From Prionace glauca (taxonomy: Eukaryota; Chordata; Chondrichthyes; Carcharhiniformes; Carcharhinidae), in contig CM075760.1 in assembly GCA_037974335.1 (NCBI GenBank), positions 66,579,477 through 66,643,476 on the forward strand: a stretch of DNA of 64,000 nucleotides, written 5' to 3'. Made by a program: the position numbers and the translations under genes. This document shows, one piece after another, positions 32,758-45,290 of this stretch; position 1 is the first letter of the stretch, and every line of letters starts with the position of its first letter. The notes beneath the pieces were generated by a model. The model saw nothing but the letters and a program-made list of their open reading frames with translations. It had not been told where the DNA came from and ran no database searches.

Positions 32758-33104
32758 GCACTCACTCTGTTCAGTACTGCTGTTCAATATTCACTTGAAA
32801 TGGACCATTAGTTTCGCTCTAATGTAAAATGTAGGCAAATGTTTATACAACACAATCTATCAGAAATATTAACAAGAGTAATATATCGTGTGTGGTACTT
32901 GCCGAGAGTACAATGAATATAAAGTCAGTGAAAAGCTCACCAGTTATATCGGTGAGTTTGGGAAGTTTTACTGTTAAATACATTCTGTGTTACTTTTTTT
33001 TAAACACGATTATAGTTTGGTTGTGACCAGCCTCGATCATATTGCATTTAAAACAGATACTGACCTTCAGGTTAAGATGGAAGTTGCGGAATCCCCTCTC
33101 GGGC

Positions 33105-33143
33105 TGTTCTTGTCCGGGTGCAGCCCTGGATCCTCTCGCTGTG
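33105..33143 (-). promoter_or_regulatory. VH recombination signal, 23-bp spacer
   Basis: Heptamer CACAGCG (33137-33143), 23-bp spacer (33114-33136), nonamer ACAAGAACA (33105-33113) on the minus strand. The first four heptamer bases (CACA) and the AAGAAC core are near consensus. Confidence 0.93.
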
Positions 33144-33448
33144 GCCTCTTGTACAGTAATAGATGGCCGTGTCTTCAATCTTCAGGCTCCTCATGTCCAA
33201 AGAGAAGATATTGTTTGAAGTGTCTTTGGACGCAGTAAATCGACCCTTAATTGATGGGGCGTAGCTGTTGTCAGATGAACTTTTGTAGCTAACCAGCCAC
33301 TCCAGGCCCTGTCCGGGAACCTGTCGGATCCAATCCATCCAGGTATTGCTAAGATCGAACCCGCTGGTTTTACAGGTCAGTTTCAGGGAGCCTCCGGGAG
33401 CCTCGGTCGCTGCCTCTGGCTGGGTCAACACAATCTCCGACTGGACAC
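33144..33448 (-). CDS. IGHV: IgM VH exon
   Basis: The exon follows acceptor ctatttttacag and completes the signal peptide (GVQS). Mature VH starts [20 protein letters not shown]1 Cys is in [11 protein letters not shown]2 is [19 protein letters not shown]3 is [11 protein letters not shown] and [17 protein letters not shown], ending CTRG before the signal heptamer. All anchor residues (Cys, Trp, Cys, DTAIYYC) are present and the frame is open. It looks functional. It is typical of shark VH in length and in the EIVLTQP-type start. Confidence 0.95.
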
Positions 33449-33581
33449 CTGTAAAAATAGATCAAAAACACCGGGGGTTAATCTTAGTGAAATGATTGCT
33501 GACTCTGGAACATTCCAGAGAGACACTAACACTGAGACAGTAACAGTGAGAAACTTGAACAATAATAAAAAAAATACTCAC

Positions 33582-33627
33582 CAGATAAGAAAGTCAGCAA
33601 CAAACTGAGAGAAATGGCCGACCTCAT
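33582..33627 (-). CDS. IGHV: IgM VH leader exon
   Basis: ATG at 33627 opens MRSAISLSLLLTFLSG, a hydrophobic signal peptide, over 46 bp. Donor gtgagtat follows, then a 133-bp intron. The last G forms Gly with the first two bases of the V exon. Confidence 0.92.
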
Positions 33628-33713
33628 CTTTCTGGTGATTTGGGGGAAATGGTTGTGTCAGGAACTCAGTGAACAAACCAGCTCCCGGACTGTTGGATTC
33701 CGGTCCCAGTGAG

Positions 33714-33728
33714 CGGTATTTAAATACC
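33714..33728 (-). promoter_or_regulatory. VH promoter TATA box (palindromic)
   Basis: TATTTAAATA at 33717-33726 stands 90 bp upstream of the leader ATG, inside the palindrome ggtatttaaatacc. No ATGCAAAT octamer was seen within about 150 bp upstream. A GC-rich stretch lies directly upstream. Confidence 0.6.
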
Positions 33729-33794
33729 CGGCAGAAGGGGGCGGCTTTCCAGGCGCCGCCTGTTGATCCACGTCCCACCTTCCACACCCCCAAC

Positions 33795-35760
33795 AGAATG
33801 GACTCGGAGATTTACAATAGATTAATATTAAAATGGGCTTTTTATCTGTATCGGGATATTTGTTTGGCTGAAATGTTCATTGTATTGTCCCCATTATTTC
33901 TGATGGTGATGTTACAGTTCATCATCTCTTTACTTTTAAAATAACTCATTCCATTGTAAAAATGGTGATTTTATTACCACACCCCCAACAAGAAAATAAA
34001 TCTAAAAATGATGAAATGACATTTTGGAACATTAGACAATTTTGCAACAATTCCGTGTCTCTGCCACATTACAATAATAAAGCACAATTTATCAGAAGTA
34101 ATACCATCGATTTCTGTAACTCAATGTGTAGAACATACAAAGTGATTCTATTTACAATGTGGATGGCTATCGCTGTACAATTTGGGTTTGGAGATGAGAA
34201 GAAACTCTCACACAATACAATGTTTCTCCTTATATTTGTCAAACTGTCCCAATCTCGAAGACAGGCCTTTGAAAATAATGAGAATCCCAACTTCCTGATA
34301 ATTAAATAGTGAGTTGACAGAGAAACATAAAATTAAATTGATTTTTGACGGAGAAGTTAATGAATCGGAACGGACACTGAGATCATTAAAGTTCTCCTTC
34401 AGCATCCAGGTCATTGCAACTCACTCTATTGGTTACCAGCTGTGTAACATACACTGGTATTGGGAATACAGGATATCAGAGCTTTGCGGCACATTGCACA
34501 GTATCACAAGCATAAATGTTTTATCTTCCATTGAATCAGGTTATGAACTGATCATTTCTCCAATCATTGGCAGCAATGAGAGGAACTTTTCAATAACAGA
34601 AATCAGATTATACTGTACAATAGAACACGGTGCTAATCAGGTACAAGACACGCTGCTGTTTCAATGTGATACAGAAATTTCAGAATATTCCAGGAATCCC
34701 CGGTGTTCATGTCAGTTTTATGATGTTGTTTTAATATTATTTCATGTCATTGCACCGATTTCACTTCACTGGGGAACTGGGTCCATCAACATCTCTCTCT
34801 CTCATTTCATGAACTGATTAATAAACAGACTTTAATTATTGGAATGAAATTTACTCGGAAACTATACAAATGAAAAAGATCATCCGGTCACTTTATTGTT
34901 TGACATAACATTTACTCAGGTAATGAACAGGACACTGAATGAAAATATTTGATTAGAATGATTGCGATTTAAATTGTGGGAATTAAACATTTACTGTTTA
35001 AATGTCTGAATCCCATGTTGTCCATTGAGCTTCACGCTAATCTGTCCCACACTGTATTTGGCAGCAATCCAGGCTGGTGTCAAATGCTCAAAGTTATTGA
35101 CAGGAAAAATCTGGGGCTGTTTGTGCAATAGATCAAAGATCAGTTTCATCAGCACTGACCGCTTAGCTCCAAGCCAACTTAAAACCCTGCATGTTATCAG
35201 TAAGGTCAATTTATAAACAAATCTACCCAGCAACAGTACTGGAGGCACTTGAATTTTTGGAAGTTATAAATCTAGATGATGTTTTCCCATCTCTAAATAA
35301 AGGATTATTTTCCACCTTCTCTGGCACCCAATTAACAACAATGATGATTTTTCCAACACATCAGGATATTGTGATGGACGGACAGAAATAATCACAGGCA
35401 GACTGAAAAATGGCTCAGAGAGATGATACATGCTGTTATATTTGAGCATGCACATTTATATTTTATCTTCTTTTATCTTTCCATGGGATGTTTGTTTGGA
35501 AAGACCAACACTCGTTGCCTGTCCCAAATTCCCTTAAATTGACTGGTTTTCGAGGACACTTCTGTAGATATTAAAGAGTCAGCGATTTTGCTTTCAGTCT
35601 GCAGTTATATCCTTGTGAGACAATGTAGGGATGGAAAATTTCCTCCATTGGGGAATCAGAGCGGTTCCAATGATCGCAATTACTATCCATTCCAGATTTA
35701 TCAATTCAAAATCTACCTGCGGGAAGGGTCCGACTTAAATCCCTGTCCTCTCATCATTGC
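33795..35760. repeat. VH 5' flank, copy 1 of a local duplication
   Basis: This AT-rich stretch aligns in order with about 42300-44760: attatcaccat-type blocks near 34110 and 42505, caggatatcagagctttg near 34468 and caggatattaggactttg near 43510, and cgctaatctgtcccac near 35034 and 44072. No gene is supported. The longest plus-strand open stretch (34314-34817) is stopped early in the other copy. Confidence 0.7.
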
Positions 35761-36340
35761 CCTGGGCCTCTGGATCACTGGATCAATTAAAATAATTGAT
35801 GTCACCATCTACACAAACAATAAATGTATGACTGTGTTGACACAGGAATGAATGACATTTCAATGACTGATGGATGAATGATTGTTGGATGCCTGAATAT
35901 TTTGATTGCGGAATTAGTGAATGGATTGGTGGATTCATTGATAAATGGGACTGAATGATGCTGTTCTACATTTCCATATTTGTGTTTGACTACTTCACAA
36001 ATTGAAACAACTCCTTTATTCAATGTGTGTCCATCAATCCTTCCAGAGTGTCTGGGTGAAATACATTCCGAGTTTCTCGGGAGTTAGCAAGCTGATCCTC
36101 TTGAAGAGTAGGGGGAGATTTTCCTGCAGTTCGGGTGGTTCATTTCTCTGCTGATGCTGAATCTTCATATCCAGGACAGAAAGAGAGAGCATGATATGGT
36201 TGAGGAGGAATGATTGTACTATATAAAATACTGGTTCTTTCATATACAACAAATCAATCAACAAACCCTCACCCAAATTAGTGAAGGTAACTGGGTGAAA
36301 AGTAAATAAGATAGCAACAGAAATATTTGTGAAACTCACT
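35761..36340 (-). other. Unassigned stretch with a short open frame and AATAAA
   Basis: Minus-strand frame 36034-36339 ends with KRISLLTPEKLGMYF and TQTLWKD-stop, followed about 15 bp later by AATAAA (36015-36020 region). I do not recognise the sequence and see no acceptor of good quality. It may be chance or a processed fragment. Confidence 0.2.
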
Positions 36341-37500
36341 GGAAAACTACAAGTGTAACATTATTTCCCAAAACAGTGTAATAATGAATCGGAATTTAAA
36401 GATTCAGTAACTTCACATGAAGTGCCGGTTGTTCCATTTATATCATCACTTTGAAAACCATTAATCTCTCCAGCTATGTACCAGGACTTTCTGTGTGATG
36501 AGGAGGTGGTGACTTGTCAATGAAGCGCAGAGGCTGCTGGGTAGCTATTCATGATCCTCGGTCTGAATTAATTCCATTCCCCACTGAATTCTGTGACAGA
36601 TTTCATTCCTTGGTGTCAAAAAGCCAATGTGTTGTCAATAAAGTTTAATATCAATAAATTATACGAAGCAAAGTACAGTTATATATCAATGCCGAAATGC
36701 CGAAAATAAACAGAAAATACTGGAGAATCTCAGTAACATCTGTGGAGACAGAATAGAGCCTTTGTTTCACATCTGGATGACCCTTCGGCAGAGTATCCCT
36801 GCTGCTTTGGAGAGATCATCATTGCTTCCTACAACGTGTCAGGAAAGCTGCATAAATTTCCTGTGAGATGGGAATAACAGAAATAATAGATACTATTTCG
36901 AGACACTCACAAGCTGCATCAATTCACAGAGTGATCCCAAATATCAGAACAAACTTCTTCATCCTAAACTAATCAACATCCCAATCACAAACTATATTCT
37001 CAAAAAAATCCTAATCCCTGTCCATCCACATCATTTCTCAATGTCATCATCCTCTTCAATTTCTTCCAAAAAAACCCACACTGACTCGAAACGTTGGCTC
37101 TATTCTCTCTCCACAGATGCTGTCAGACCCGTTGAGATTTTCCAGCATTCATTATTTTTGTTTCAGTTTCCAGAATCTGCAGTATTTTGCTTGTATCAAA
37201 CTGATGAACATAATTGGTGAATTAATTGTTTATCTGTATGAGTTGATGATAACTGGGAAATTGGAACAACCCCGGCTGTAAACTCCTCTCCAAGACACTC
37301 ACAAACCTCACTTGGACCACTCCTTTACTTACGCTGCGTCGGAGTCCAGGAACACCCTCCCTAAGAGCACGGTCGGTGTACCTACACTGCAGGTTCTGCA
37401 GCAATTGAATAAGGTGGTTCACCACCAGCTTACCGAATGCAATTAGCAATGGGGAATAAATGGGGGCCTCGACAACGTCGCTTTCCTATCATAGAGTAAT
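36341..37500. repeat. AT-rich sequence with repeat fragments (36700-36800, 37070-37190, 37255-37480)
   Basis: Two pieces hold the cagatgctgtcagaccc and ttttccagcattcat words of a dispersed repeat. The third holds ccctccctaagagcacgg and gtgtacctacactgc of another. No gene is seen. Confidence 0.5.
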
Positions 37501-40320
37501 TTTAAATATACTCATCATTATATATGAATGAGATCTGGTGAATGGAATTATTAAATTGCAAATGGATGGTAATTCGTGAAAATAATTATTATCTTTTTGG
37601 ACTTTTTTTTATATTCTCCTTATTCGGTCCAGTGTCAGTAATTACTCAGCACTGTCTCAGTTCATGTCTAAGAAGCTCCTATATCAGTAAAACTGTGCGA
37701 GATACTGTCTCAGTTTTATTCTCCTTGACACTGTTATTTTTAAAAATGTTTCTTTCACGGGATATGGGTCTGATTGGAATTTGGCATTTGACCATCCCCA
37801 CATGGCACTTGGCACTAACTCATTACTATTTTCTTGAAGCAGGCCCCTGTTTATATTAAAATACAGCCTGGCTCTGTTAATACTCTGCTAGACCAGAGCT
37901 CAGTTTACATTGCACACGGCATTCTCTCTGGTTATGTAATATTTGATACTCACCCTATATATATTTCACTGTGGCAATTTTGTTCCTGCACTAACTATGC
38001 CTCTCTTTGAATTATGTTTGTTTTACTCCACGGTTTTGTGAGAAGAAGAGATAATATGTTGGGATAAAAAAGATTGTTATCAGGCAAGATCCAGAAACGG
38101 GCAGTATTGGATCACCAGTATTTTATTGTGCTGTAATTTTCTTTGTTTTTTTGTTCTTCATTGACAGTGAATGCTACACAGGACTTGATATCCACTTTCA
38201 CTGCAGCCAGCAGAAGTAGATTTCAGATTTCTTTTCCAGTGTCCAAAACCTAACACGGTTTGCCCTTGCAGAAGGATGCAGAGAATTGTGTTCTCCCAGC
38301 CACTTTAATCATTACTGGCATTGACCAGTGCCGTAAAAACTGAGTAAAAACTAATAAAATATAAACGCGGATATGGACAATTGCAGAAATAAGATTACAT
38401 CTACTTTGATACAAACAGAGAGAGATCTAAATTAATATAAACAGAGATAATGTCTAGTTTAATATAAACAGAAACATGGTGACATATAATATAAGCAGGG
38501 ACAGCGTCTTATTTAGTACAGACAGATAATATATCCAATTTACTATGTGCAAAGACAGACAACATAACATTCTACATGCAAGGTAGAAAGAGTTAGGGTC
38601 CAGTGGAAAATAAACGAAGGCATGGCTCATAATACGAACTGACACAGGGTAAATTTACTGTAATGGCGGGGCAGGCTCGAAGGGCCAGATGGCCTAGTCC
38701 TGCTCCTATTTCTTATGTTTCTTATGTTCTTATATTGGTTCAATCCCCATGAAATTTGTAAAGACGGCCGACTCTCCCATCAAAATCTTACAGGACAGGA
38801 GTAACATGGGGTTCGCAGCAGAATGCAAAGTCCCCTCTGTACTGGCAAATTAATAACTCCTAAATCAGGAATAGCATGAGTGAGATGCAAAGAGAATCTC
38901 CCTCGAAACTATCCAATTCAAACGTTCTTACAACATTGTACTGTCTATAAACAGAGTGAAACTCCATCTATAAATCTGTTCAAACAAAATTAAGGCAGAA
39001 AGAGCATGGACACTCTTCTATGTAAAAACTCTCCTGCACTCTTCCTTCAGAGATCCAAGAGGCAGGTTTAAATTAGTGTTAGGTATAGGAGAAAGAGCCG
39101 TCCACACAGTTCCACAAAACACACCCAGGCTAGGTACAGCAGAGATTAGATACGGATTAAATCTTCCCTGACAAAGATATATCAACCATTCATAAACCAG
39201 GAACAATGAGTTCAGACGCAGAGTAAATATTCCTCTACTCTGTCCAGTCAAATACTCCAAGGACAGGGACAACACCGGCTAAATATAGGGAAAGATTCCA
39301 CATTGAATCCTTATCACCAGGTGGAACCGAGGTTAGGTGCAGAAGAAAATGTTTCAAGCATTTCAAGATCATTGATTTCTCAAGAGATCTTTTAGAGTAA
39401 ATCTCATTCCAATTTATTGAATTATATTCTTTTAGAAACCTGTACCTGTGGCTGAGAGAATACATTGGGCAAACATTGATTTTATCGAGCCCGGGGCAGG
39501 CTCGAGGGGCTAGATGGCCTACTCCTGCTCCCATTTCTTACGTTCTTATGTTCTTTTGCTGTGGAGTGAAGACGATGAACCATCGTGGAGAGACAAGACG
39601 CAGAAACAGACAGGAGAAAGACAGAGACAGAGATGAAACACAGGAGATGTTCTGTGTTTTCTGTGTCATTGCATTTCGGGATCAGAGGGATTATTTCCTA
39701 ATTCTGAACATAGATATCATCATGATATTTTTCCTCACATAACTGATGAATAAATAATGTTGAAAAACAACCATTACTGAAATCCGTTGATTGATTTGCA
39801 TGGTTCTCTCTATTTCTGTGTTGTGTTGGTGGGGAAATATTTGTTGTGTTTTTGTCAGTCAACAATCTCATTTGGAATTACTATTCTTGTATTTATTTAC
39901 ATAAATACCTCACTGTTTACAATGAAATGTTCATGACAGAAAAACCAGATAAACCGTCACTTATTGATCAGTTTCAACTCAAAATAGCGAATTATTTTAA
40001 GAATTTTAACAGTTGGTTCAATATGAATAAAACTTTTTGAACATTCATAACTCCGGCTGCACTTAACTAAAATAAAATAAGACATTTCATTTCAGAATTA
40101 GTTCTGAAAGTTCTGATGTCACAATTAATAAAGTATCTGTGAACAGGCAGATATTCCACTGAATGTTAATCTGATTGAGGATTTAATCTGTTTAAACTCG
40201 ACATGTTAAATAAAAAAACAGATCTGATGTCTGAAATATTCCTCCACAAATAGTGATCACAACTCACACGAGGGAAGAATAAAAAATGTGGTTATCACGA
40301 AGAGATACAATTGTTTTTGC
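37501..40320. other. AT-rich intergenic sequence with two CR1 tails
   Basis: CR1-like 3' tails lie at about 38665-38735 and 39478-39560 (plus orientation; ggggcaggctcga, then cctactcctgctcc and ttcttacgttcttatg). The remainder shows no conserved frame. Confidence 0.6.
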
Positions 40321-40324
40321 TCCC

Positions 40325-40800
40325 TCACAGGCGACAGGGAAGCGGGTTCGATTCTAACATTGGGTGACTGTGTGTGATTTTCACATTCTGTCCACATCCA
40401 TGTGAGTTTCCTCCGAGTGCTCCAGTTTCCTTCCACAGTCCCAGGATGTGCAGGTTAGGTGGATTGGCTGTGATAAATTGCCCCTTCGCGCCCAATGGTG
40501 TGCAAAGTAGAATCATAGAATCCCTACAGTGCAGAAGGAGACCATTCGGTTCATCAAGTCTGCTATCCGGCAGAGCATCCTTCCCAGGCCCAATGTAAAT
40601 TGTCTATGCTAAATTTCCTGTTAGTGTCCAATAATGTGTAGGTTAGGGGGATTAGCCTGTGAATATGTGTGGTTGCCGGGATCGGATGAAAGCTTGCCTA
40701 GGTAGGATACTGTGCTGGAGAGCCCGCTGCAGAGTTATTGGACCGAATGACCATGTTGAACTGTAGGGATTCTATGATTTTATGCTTCTATGATCAGGCA
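40325..40800 (+). mobile_element. tRNA-derived SINE, two overlapping copies
   Basis: A head with box-B-like gcgggttcgattctaac and a body to about 40510 is joined to a second partial copy that begins aatcatagaatccctacagtg and ends gtagggattctatg. Confidence 0.65.
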
Positions 40801-41639
40801 GAGCAGTGATTATATTCACATTAATCTCAGCGATTCCAAAGTATTACAAATTATGGGGGAATTTGAAAGTATAGAACATTATACCCGACCTCATGTCGCC
40901 CCAAAGTTATTAAAACTCACTGATGTACCTTTGCTGAATTTAGTCGCTGTTCTCATGTTGTAACTAACCAGGTAAGTTACGTACCACAAACTCCCACAAA
41001 CCCGGTTGTGATAAATGGCCAACAAATTTGCGATTTTATTTGACAAATTAGGTTTTGGGTCGGATATTGGACAGAACAGATTTGCTGTTCATAATTATAT
41101 CAAGAGATTTGACATCCTGGCACTGATATTAAATACGAATCTGGTTCTCTCTCTCTCTGATGATACCCATTGAGATGCTGAGTAGCACTGTTGCTGTTTT
41201 AGTTTTAGATTTCCGGAATCTGCAGCAATTTGCATTGATTTTATTGAATTTCTGGATGCGAGCGTCACTGACAAAGCTAACATTAATTGGTGACTGTGAA
41301 CCATCTTGCTGAAACCTGCCCTCTGGATGGGTGACGTTCCACTGCAGGTTTAATAGAACTGGGTGGCTTTCTCGGATATTTCAGTGGTGGTGAAGGGTTA
41401 TTTTCATCACATGGAACTGGAGTCTGTGTAGGACACACAGGGGAAAGATAGGAATACTCGGTTTATAGTTATTTGCAAAGAGAAGATGTTGTTTGAAGTT
41501 TAAAAACAAATCTGTGGATTCTGGAATTCAAACCCAAAGAGAAAATGCTGGAAAATCTCAGCAGGCCTGGCAATATTTGTAAGGAGAGGGAACAGCTGAC
41601 GTTTCGAATCCAGATGTCCCGAGACTGTCCAGCATTTTC
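40801..41639. other. No gene seen; small dispersed-repeat pieces near 41190-41240 and 41525-41640
   Basis: The words atttccggaatctgcagc and aaaatgctggaaaatctcag mark the dispersed repeat seen at 37.1 kb. The second piece abuts the VH pseudogene. Confidence 0.5.
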
Positions 41640-41890
41640 TCTTCACGTTGTTTTAAGTGTCTTTGTGTGGAATAAATTGATTCTGAATCTCTGGGGCGGA
41701 GGAATTGTGGGTTGATCCAAGACTATCATACTGAAGGAGAGACTATAAACACTATCAGGGACGGGTCGGACCCAGACCATCCAGTTGCTGCCCATATTGA
41801 ACACTTTGTCTTTACAGCTCAGTCTCAGGGAGCCTCAGGGATGCCCGGTTTCTGCCTCTGGCTGAGTCAACACAACCTCCGATTCGACAC
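41640..41890 (-). pseudogene. VH pseudogene, stump of a second Ig cluster
   Basis: The minus strand matches the functional VH: EVVLTQPEAETGHP, then GSLRLSCKDKVFN, WMVWVRPVPD, and a FR3 trace near 41650. FR1 has an in-frame TGA, the FR2-FR3 part is out of frame, and the acceptor AG is lost where a LINE end is inserted at about 41891. No leader, recombination signal, D, J or C partner was found. Its 5' flank (42.2-44.8 kb) matches the flank of the functional VH, so it is a duplicated cluster remnant. Confidence 0.8.
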
Positions 41891-42212
41891 TTTAAACAAA
41901 AGCTATGAAAAGAAAACGCAACTCACCCCGGACACACTCTCTCACCTTTTTCCATCGGGGACTAGGTAAAAAACAAATTCTGAGGAGATTACAAACCGAC
42001 TCAGAAACTATTTCTTTACAGCTGCAATCAGAGTTTTGAATGGATCTACCTCGCATTAAATTGATATTTTTCTAGACCAGAGCTATGACTGCAACATAAT
42101 ACTCTTCACTCTCTCCCTTCCTTCTCTATGCACGGTATGCTCTGTCTGTATAGTGCGCAAGACTGTGTACTAATGTGTGTGATAATAATAAATCAAATAA
42201 AATATATCAAAA
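41891..42212 (+). mobile_element. LINE 3' end inserted in the VH pseudogene intron
   Basis: Contains the 3' coding trace with tttacagctgcaatcagagt and ttgaatggatctacctcgc, then ctctatgcacggtatgctc and the end gataataataaatcaaat. It is 5'-truncated. Resumption of VH-flank homology at about 42215 gives its 3' boundary. Confidence 0.7.
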
Positions 42213-44775
42213 AACACCGAGGATTATTCCCTGTGAATTGATTGCTGACACTGGAATATTCAACAGACAGACTAACACTGAGGCAGAAAGAGTGAGATCC
42301 ATTGGAACGTCTCTGCTTGACCAAAAGGTGAAATTATATTTGAGCCTCTGTTATAGAGAGAAAAACAATTTGATTGTAAATCGAGTCCCTTAATTCTGCA
42401 CCCCCTTTCACAAGAGAATAGAGGTAAGATGACATTACCTTATCAGAGTAAAAACGTCAGTCTGATTTGCACATTGCAGCATAAATATAATCCATTTGAA
42501 GAATTATTATCGATTTGTGTAACTAATTGCTGGAATAATTTTATTTCAGGTGTGGGTAGCCGTCACTGTAATTTGGGACTGGATACAATATGGAGGGAAG
42601 AAATGGCCTCATGTTATAGCGAGGCAATTAATGCACAAACTTAACTAATGTTCTCAGGACCCGACTTCGAATCCCACCACCACAGATGGTGGGATTTAAA
42701 TTCAGTTTAAAAAAAGCATCTGGAAATAAGAATCCACTTATAGTCATGATATCATTGTCGATTGTATAAAACCCTACCTGCTTCACTAATGTATTTTAGA
42801 GAAGGGAATCTGCCGTCCTTACCTGGTCTGGCCTATGTTTGATCCAAGAGCCATAGCAATGTGATTGGCTCTCACTGCCCTCGGACAAGAAGTAGGCAAT
42901 AAATTCTGATCAGTCAAAGGTGCCCATGTCCATAGAATCATTACAGAGCAGAAGAAGGCCTTTTGGCCTATCAGGCCCAAACCCGCAACATTCCCACCTC
43001 AGTCTATCCCCATCACCCCACGTATATTCCCTGCTAATTCTCTTGACACGATTGGACAATTCATCATCGTGGATCAACCTAAGCGGCATATCCTTGAACA
43101 ATGTGAGTAAATGAGAAAGCAATTGGAGAATATGCAGACTCCACACAGACAGACCCAAACTGGGAGTTGAACCCGGGTCCCTGGCGCTTTGAGGCAGAAA
43201 CCCTAACATATATGCCACTGTGACATCCACAAATTAATTCAAAAAGGACAATCCTCATGTGGTGCAATATTACACGTTAGATTTCCCCAACGGCTCCTTT
43301 ACCCTGTGAAAATTAACACTGAAAGAAAACTGGTGGACTTATAATTAATTGAGCTGACAGGGAAACATGACATCGACATCAACCTTTGACAGAGAATTTA
43401 TAGAATCCGAAAGGACACGGTGATCAGGAAAGTTCTTTGTCAACATCCAAATCACTGCTGCTCATTTTATTGGCCACCGGCTGTAGAACATTCACTGGTA
43501 GTGGGAACTCAGGATATTAGGACTTTGTGGCATATTGCACAATATCACAAAAATAAATGTTTTGTCTTCCATTAAACCAGGCCGTTTCTTCACTCATTGG
43601 CAGCTATGAGAGCGACTGTTAAATAATCGAAATCAGATTGTGCTGGAAAACAGAACATGGTGCTGATCAGGGATAAGAGAGGTTGTCTTTTTAAAGAGGT
43701 GCAGAACACTTAGAGTATTCCAGGTATCTGCGCTTTTCAAGACTATTGTATGATTTTATTTTACTTTTAATTATTTTCATTTTGGGGCCATTGCACTGAT
43801 CTCATTGGACTGAGGGGGTGGAGAGGTCAAATCTCTTCCTTGCAGATCATGAAGTTACTCACAAAGTGGCTTTAATTGTTGGAAGGACATTTATTTGGAA
43901 GTTATACAAATGAAATAGCATCTGGCCAATTTCCTCGTTCCCCATACTGTTTAATCACAGTGCAGCCCTTTAAAATATTTGCTTGGAAGGAATACCATTT
44001 AAAAACCTGTCTTTATTATGGGAATCAAGCATTTATTGTATAACTGGATAAGTCCCATTTTATCCTTACATATTCGCGCTAATCTGTCCCACGCAGTATT
44101 TGGCAGCGGTCCAACCTGCTGCCAACTACGCCAAGATATTTACAGGAAGCATCTGACGGTGTTTGTTCAGTAAGTCAAAGATCTGTTTCCTCAGTACTGA
44201 ACAGTTGGCTGCAAGCCAACTTCAAACTCTTAGCATTGTCAATAGAGCCTATTTATAAACAAATCTGCCCAGCAACAACTCGAGGCAACTTAATTATTAT
44301 TTTTTAAAGCTGTAAACCTACATAAATGCTTCCCATTTCATTGGAAAAAAAAGCTACCCAGATTCTCTGGCACCTTGTTAGTAACAATGATGATCTCTCC
44401 AACCCAACAATACACTGTGATGGATGGATAGAAATAAATACAGGCAGATTGTGAGAGTTGATTCAGAGAGGTGATATGTCTTATACTGCATAAATATGTA
44501 GGCTGGTGTTTTATTTCACTTTATTCTTCCACGGGACGTGGGGGTCCCTGGAAAGAACAACATTTATTTCCGGTATTTAATTCCTTTTCAGCTGAGTGGT
44601 GTGGTATTGCCCAGTTATATATATGGCGGTCCATCTTGAGATACACATTGCTGAGTCCAAGTAGAGATGGCAGATGTCCTTCATTGGGGAATCAGAGGGT
44701 TATCTCGTCGCTATCAGTATGAATCAAAATTTATTGATTGAATTCAAATTCCACCTGCTGCCATGGTCGGATTTA
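42213..44775. repeat. VH 5' flank, copy 2, with two SINE insertions
   Basis: Homologous in order to 33460-35760 and more diverged than a recent duplicate. SINEs at about 42655-42910 (plus; cgaatcccaccaccacag) and 42935-43220 (minus; gttgaacccgggtccctgg) are inserted in this copy only, so they postdate the duplication. No gene is seen. Confidence 0.7.
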
Positions 44776-45290
44776 ATCTCAATTTAATTTAATTTAATTT
44801 AATTCCAGAGATTCACCACCCTTTGAGTGAAGACGTTCCTCCTCAACTCCATTCTAAACTGCCGCCGCCCCCCCTTATCTTGAGGCTGTGCCCTCTAGTC
44901 CTGCTATCCTTTCTAAGCGGAAAGAATCTCTCTACCTCTACCCTATCCATCCCTTTCATTATCTTATGCGTCTCTATAAGATCCCCCCTCATCCTTCTAA
45001 ATTCCAACGAGTACAGACCCAGTCTATTCAGCCTCTCTTCAAAGTTCAACCCCCTCATCTCCGGTATGAGCCTAGTGAACCTCCTCTGCATTCCCTCCAA
45101 GGCCAAAATATCCTTCCACAAGTGCGGCGACCAAAACTGCACACAGTACTCCAGCTGTGGCCTCACCAGTACCCTGTACAGTTGCAACAAGACCTCCCTA
45201 CTTTTATATTCAATCCCCATCACTATAAAGGCCAGCATCCCATTCGCCTTCCTGATCACCTGCTGCACCTGCAGACTGGATACAAATGAA
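44776..45290 (-). mobile_element. CR1-like LINE 3' fragment
   Basis: Minus-strand frame reads [38 protein letters not shown] and NFEERLNRLGL. At its 3' end stands (aattt)n at 44779-44803. Confidence 0.85.

Larger units (their letters stand above)
12605..33730 (-). other. IGHM: Complete unrearranged IgM heavy-chain cluster (L-VH-D1-D2-JH-CH1-CH2-CH3-CH4-TM1-TM2)
   Basis: All segments of a shark-type Ig cluster are present in order on the minus strand, within 21 kb. VH, D1, D2 and JH are separate and flanked by recombination signals, so this is the germline (not germline-joined) state. Constant exons are all open, with the two Cys and the Trp of each Ig fold, matching phase 1 joins and consensus donors and acceptors. 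The J-C intron is about 11.26 kb (20627-31886). Clusters of this form are established for cartilaginous fishes. Seen: full set of parts. Inferred: function. Confidence 0.93.

Noticed and set aside
34314-34817. 167-codon plus-strand frame upstream of VH
   Set aside because: The homologous duplicate at 43.35-43.87 kb has stops within about 20 codons of the same frame, so it is not conserved as protein.
36000-41600. D, JH or C segments of the second Ig cluster
   Set aside because: I looked for heptamer-spacer-nonamer pairs and a WGxG motif downstream of the VH pseudogene and found none convincing.
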